NCBI GenBank assembly: GCA_023544495.1
Contig: JAMJFV010000024.1
Coordinates: 11,658-18,273, forward strand
Length of the DNA stretch: 6,616 nt
From: ANME-2 cluster archaeon
GTDB taxonomy: Archaea > Halobacteriota > Methanosarcinia > Methanosarcinales > Methanocomedenaceae
Direction of reading: 5' to 3'
Shown here: piece after piece, positions 6,276 through 6,616 of the stretch
How positions within the stretch are numbered: the stretch's first letter is position 1
Layout: the number at the start of each line of letters is the position of its first letter
Made by a program: the position numbers and the translations under genes
The notes under the pieces: model-generated
Told to the model about the DNA's origin: nothing
The model's input: the letters and a program-made list of their open reading frames with translations, nothing else
Databases searched by the model: none

Positions 6276-6500
6276 CTATTTTTCTGCATTTCCTGATATG
6301 TTCAATACAGTTATCGCACCTACAGGACAGGCTCCCGCACATCGCTTGCAAAACAGACAAAAAACAGGTTCTCTTGCATAATACACAACTCTGCCATCTT
6401 CCATCGTTCGAATATCCCAGATAATGGGGCCTTTTGGGCAGAGATCCCTGCAGCGTCCGCATCCCGTACATAAGTCATTGACTGATATTTTCACAGGCAT
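6276..6500 (-). CDS. Small 2[4Fe-4S] ferredoxin
   Basis: The 74-residue protein holds two complete cluster motifs: Cys11/14/17 with Cys21-Pro (CTGCGRCRDLCP) and Cys48/51/54 with Cys58-Pro (CLFCKRCAGACP), each followed by the usual Gly-containing turn (KGPIIWDI, VGAITVLN). The 26-residue stretch between the motifs includes a DGRVVYY hairpin, as in archaeal polyferredoxin-like and oxidoreductase-delta-type small ferredoxins. It should be a soluble low-potential electron carrier or a small subunit of an oxidoreductase. Its position 153 bp upstream of hdrC, same strand, makes it a candidate redox partner of HdrABC; in Methanosarcina a ferredoxin-type gene also accompanies a cytosolic hdr cluster. 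The start ATG at 6500-6498 has no strong ribosome binding site and lies only ~30 nt from a TATA-like box, which suggests a short or absent leader. Confidence 0.9.
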   Translation of the reverse strand: MPVKISVNDLCTGCGRCRDLCPKGPIIWDIRTMEDGRVVYYAREPVFCLFCKRCAGACPVGAITVLNISGNAEK

Positions 6501-6526
6501 TTACTCACATAACATTTTGTTAAAAC

Positions 6527-6536
6527 ATTTAAATAA
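6527..6536 (-). promoter_or_regulatory. TATA-like box for the ferredoxin gene
   Basis: The minus strand reads TTATTTAAAT at 6536-6527, and the core ATTTAAAT (6534-6527) is palindromic. Its near edge lies 26 nt before the ATG at 6500. Archaeal transcription normally starts about 25 nt after the TATA centre, so the transcript would begin at or just before the start codon, consistent with the weak ribosome binding site. Confidence 0.5.
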
Positions 6537-6551
6537 TTGGATTGAAAATTA

Positions 6552-6616
6552 AGATGACATAAAAGTAATCATGTGACACTATAAAAAAGATATCAGATGA
6601 CATAAAAGTAATCATG
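6552..6616. repeat. Exact 22-bp direct repeat with a degenerate middle copy, at the window edge
   Basis: The 22-bp sequence beginning AGATGACATAAAAG and ending ATCATG occurs at 6552-6573 and again at 6595-6616, the last bases of the window. The 21 bp between (6574-6594) resemble it, with TGACA, then ATAAAA, then GATATCA. TGACA recurs at 6555, 6574 and 6598, an average step of about 21.5 bp, or two helical turns. The repeats lie 52-116 bp upstream of the ferredoxin start codon and upstream of its TATA-like box. They may be binding sites for a regulator, or the edge of a longer array. Confidence 0.8.

Noticed and set aside
6552..6616. Start of a CRISPR array
   Set aside because: The 22-bp repeat and 21-bp gap are shorter than usual, and the gap resembles the repeat instead of being unique. 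It cannot be fully excluded because the window ends here.

Overview
The window most likely comes from a methanogenic or methane-oxidising archaeon, probably related to the Methanosarcinales/ANME-2. The reasons are a cytosolic heterodisulfide reductase operon (hdrC-hdrB-hdrA) with a neighbouring 2[4Fe-4S] ferredoxin, archaeal-style TATA-like elements, strong GGAGG/GAGGTGAT-type ribosome binding sites, and a lipoprotein transporter component. HdrABC-like proteins also occur in some anaerobic bacteria, so this assignment is inference; no rRNA or tRNA is present to settle it.

Layout. Positions 604 to 1 (minus) hold the N-terminal 201 residues of an osmoprotectant/glycine-betaine-type ABC transporter binding lipoprotein, cut by the window edge. 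Positions 605-903 are a divergent intergenic region with three tandem copies, plus a degenerate fourth, of a ~40-bp unit that contains a 7-bp-stem hairpin. It also holds a six-codon leader ORF just upstream of the next gene. Positions 904-1752 (plus) encode a monofunctional proline dehydrogenase. Positions 1867-2413 (plus) are the remains of an APC-family amino-acid permease: the N-terminus and C-terminus are recognisable, the middle is missing, and the two parts are in different frames. A hairpin at 2449-2491 separates these plus-strand genes from the convergent hdr genes and could terminate both.

From 6122 down to 2490 (minus) lie hdrC, hdrB and hdrA. They are tightly packed: hdrC and hdrB overlap by 4 nt (GTGA), and the hdrB stop is 7 nt from the preferred hdrA start. 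Upstream at 6500-6276 (minus) is a small 2[4Fe-4S] ferredoxin gene, separated from hdrC by 153 bp. Upstream of it, at the window edge, is an exact 22-bp direct repeat with a degenerate copy between.

How the genes work together. HdrB (two CCG-type motifs, heterodisulfide site), HdrC (two [4Fe-4S] clusters as a wire) and HdrA (FAD plus ferredoxin domains, electron-bifurcating or confurcating flavoprotein) should form a soluble complex that exchanges electrons among ferredoxin, the CoM-S-S-CoB couple and a third partner. The nearby ferredoxin is a candidate partner. The most notable point is that this HdrA carries a C-terminal MvhD-like domain in which every cluster-binding cysteine has been lost, so the normal route for electrons from a hydrogenase or formate dehydrogenase through MvhD appears absent. 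The left half looks like a separate amino-acid/osmolyte module in which the permease has decayed.
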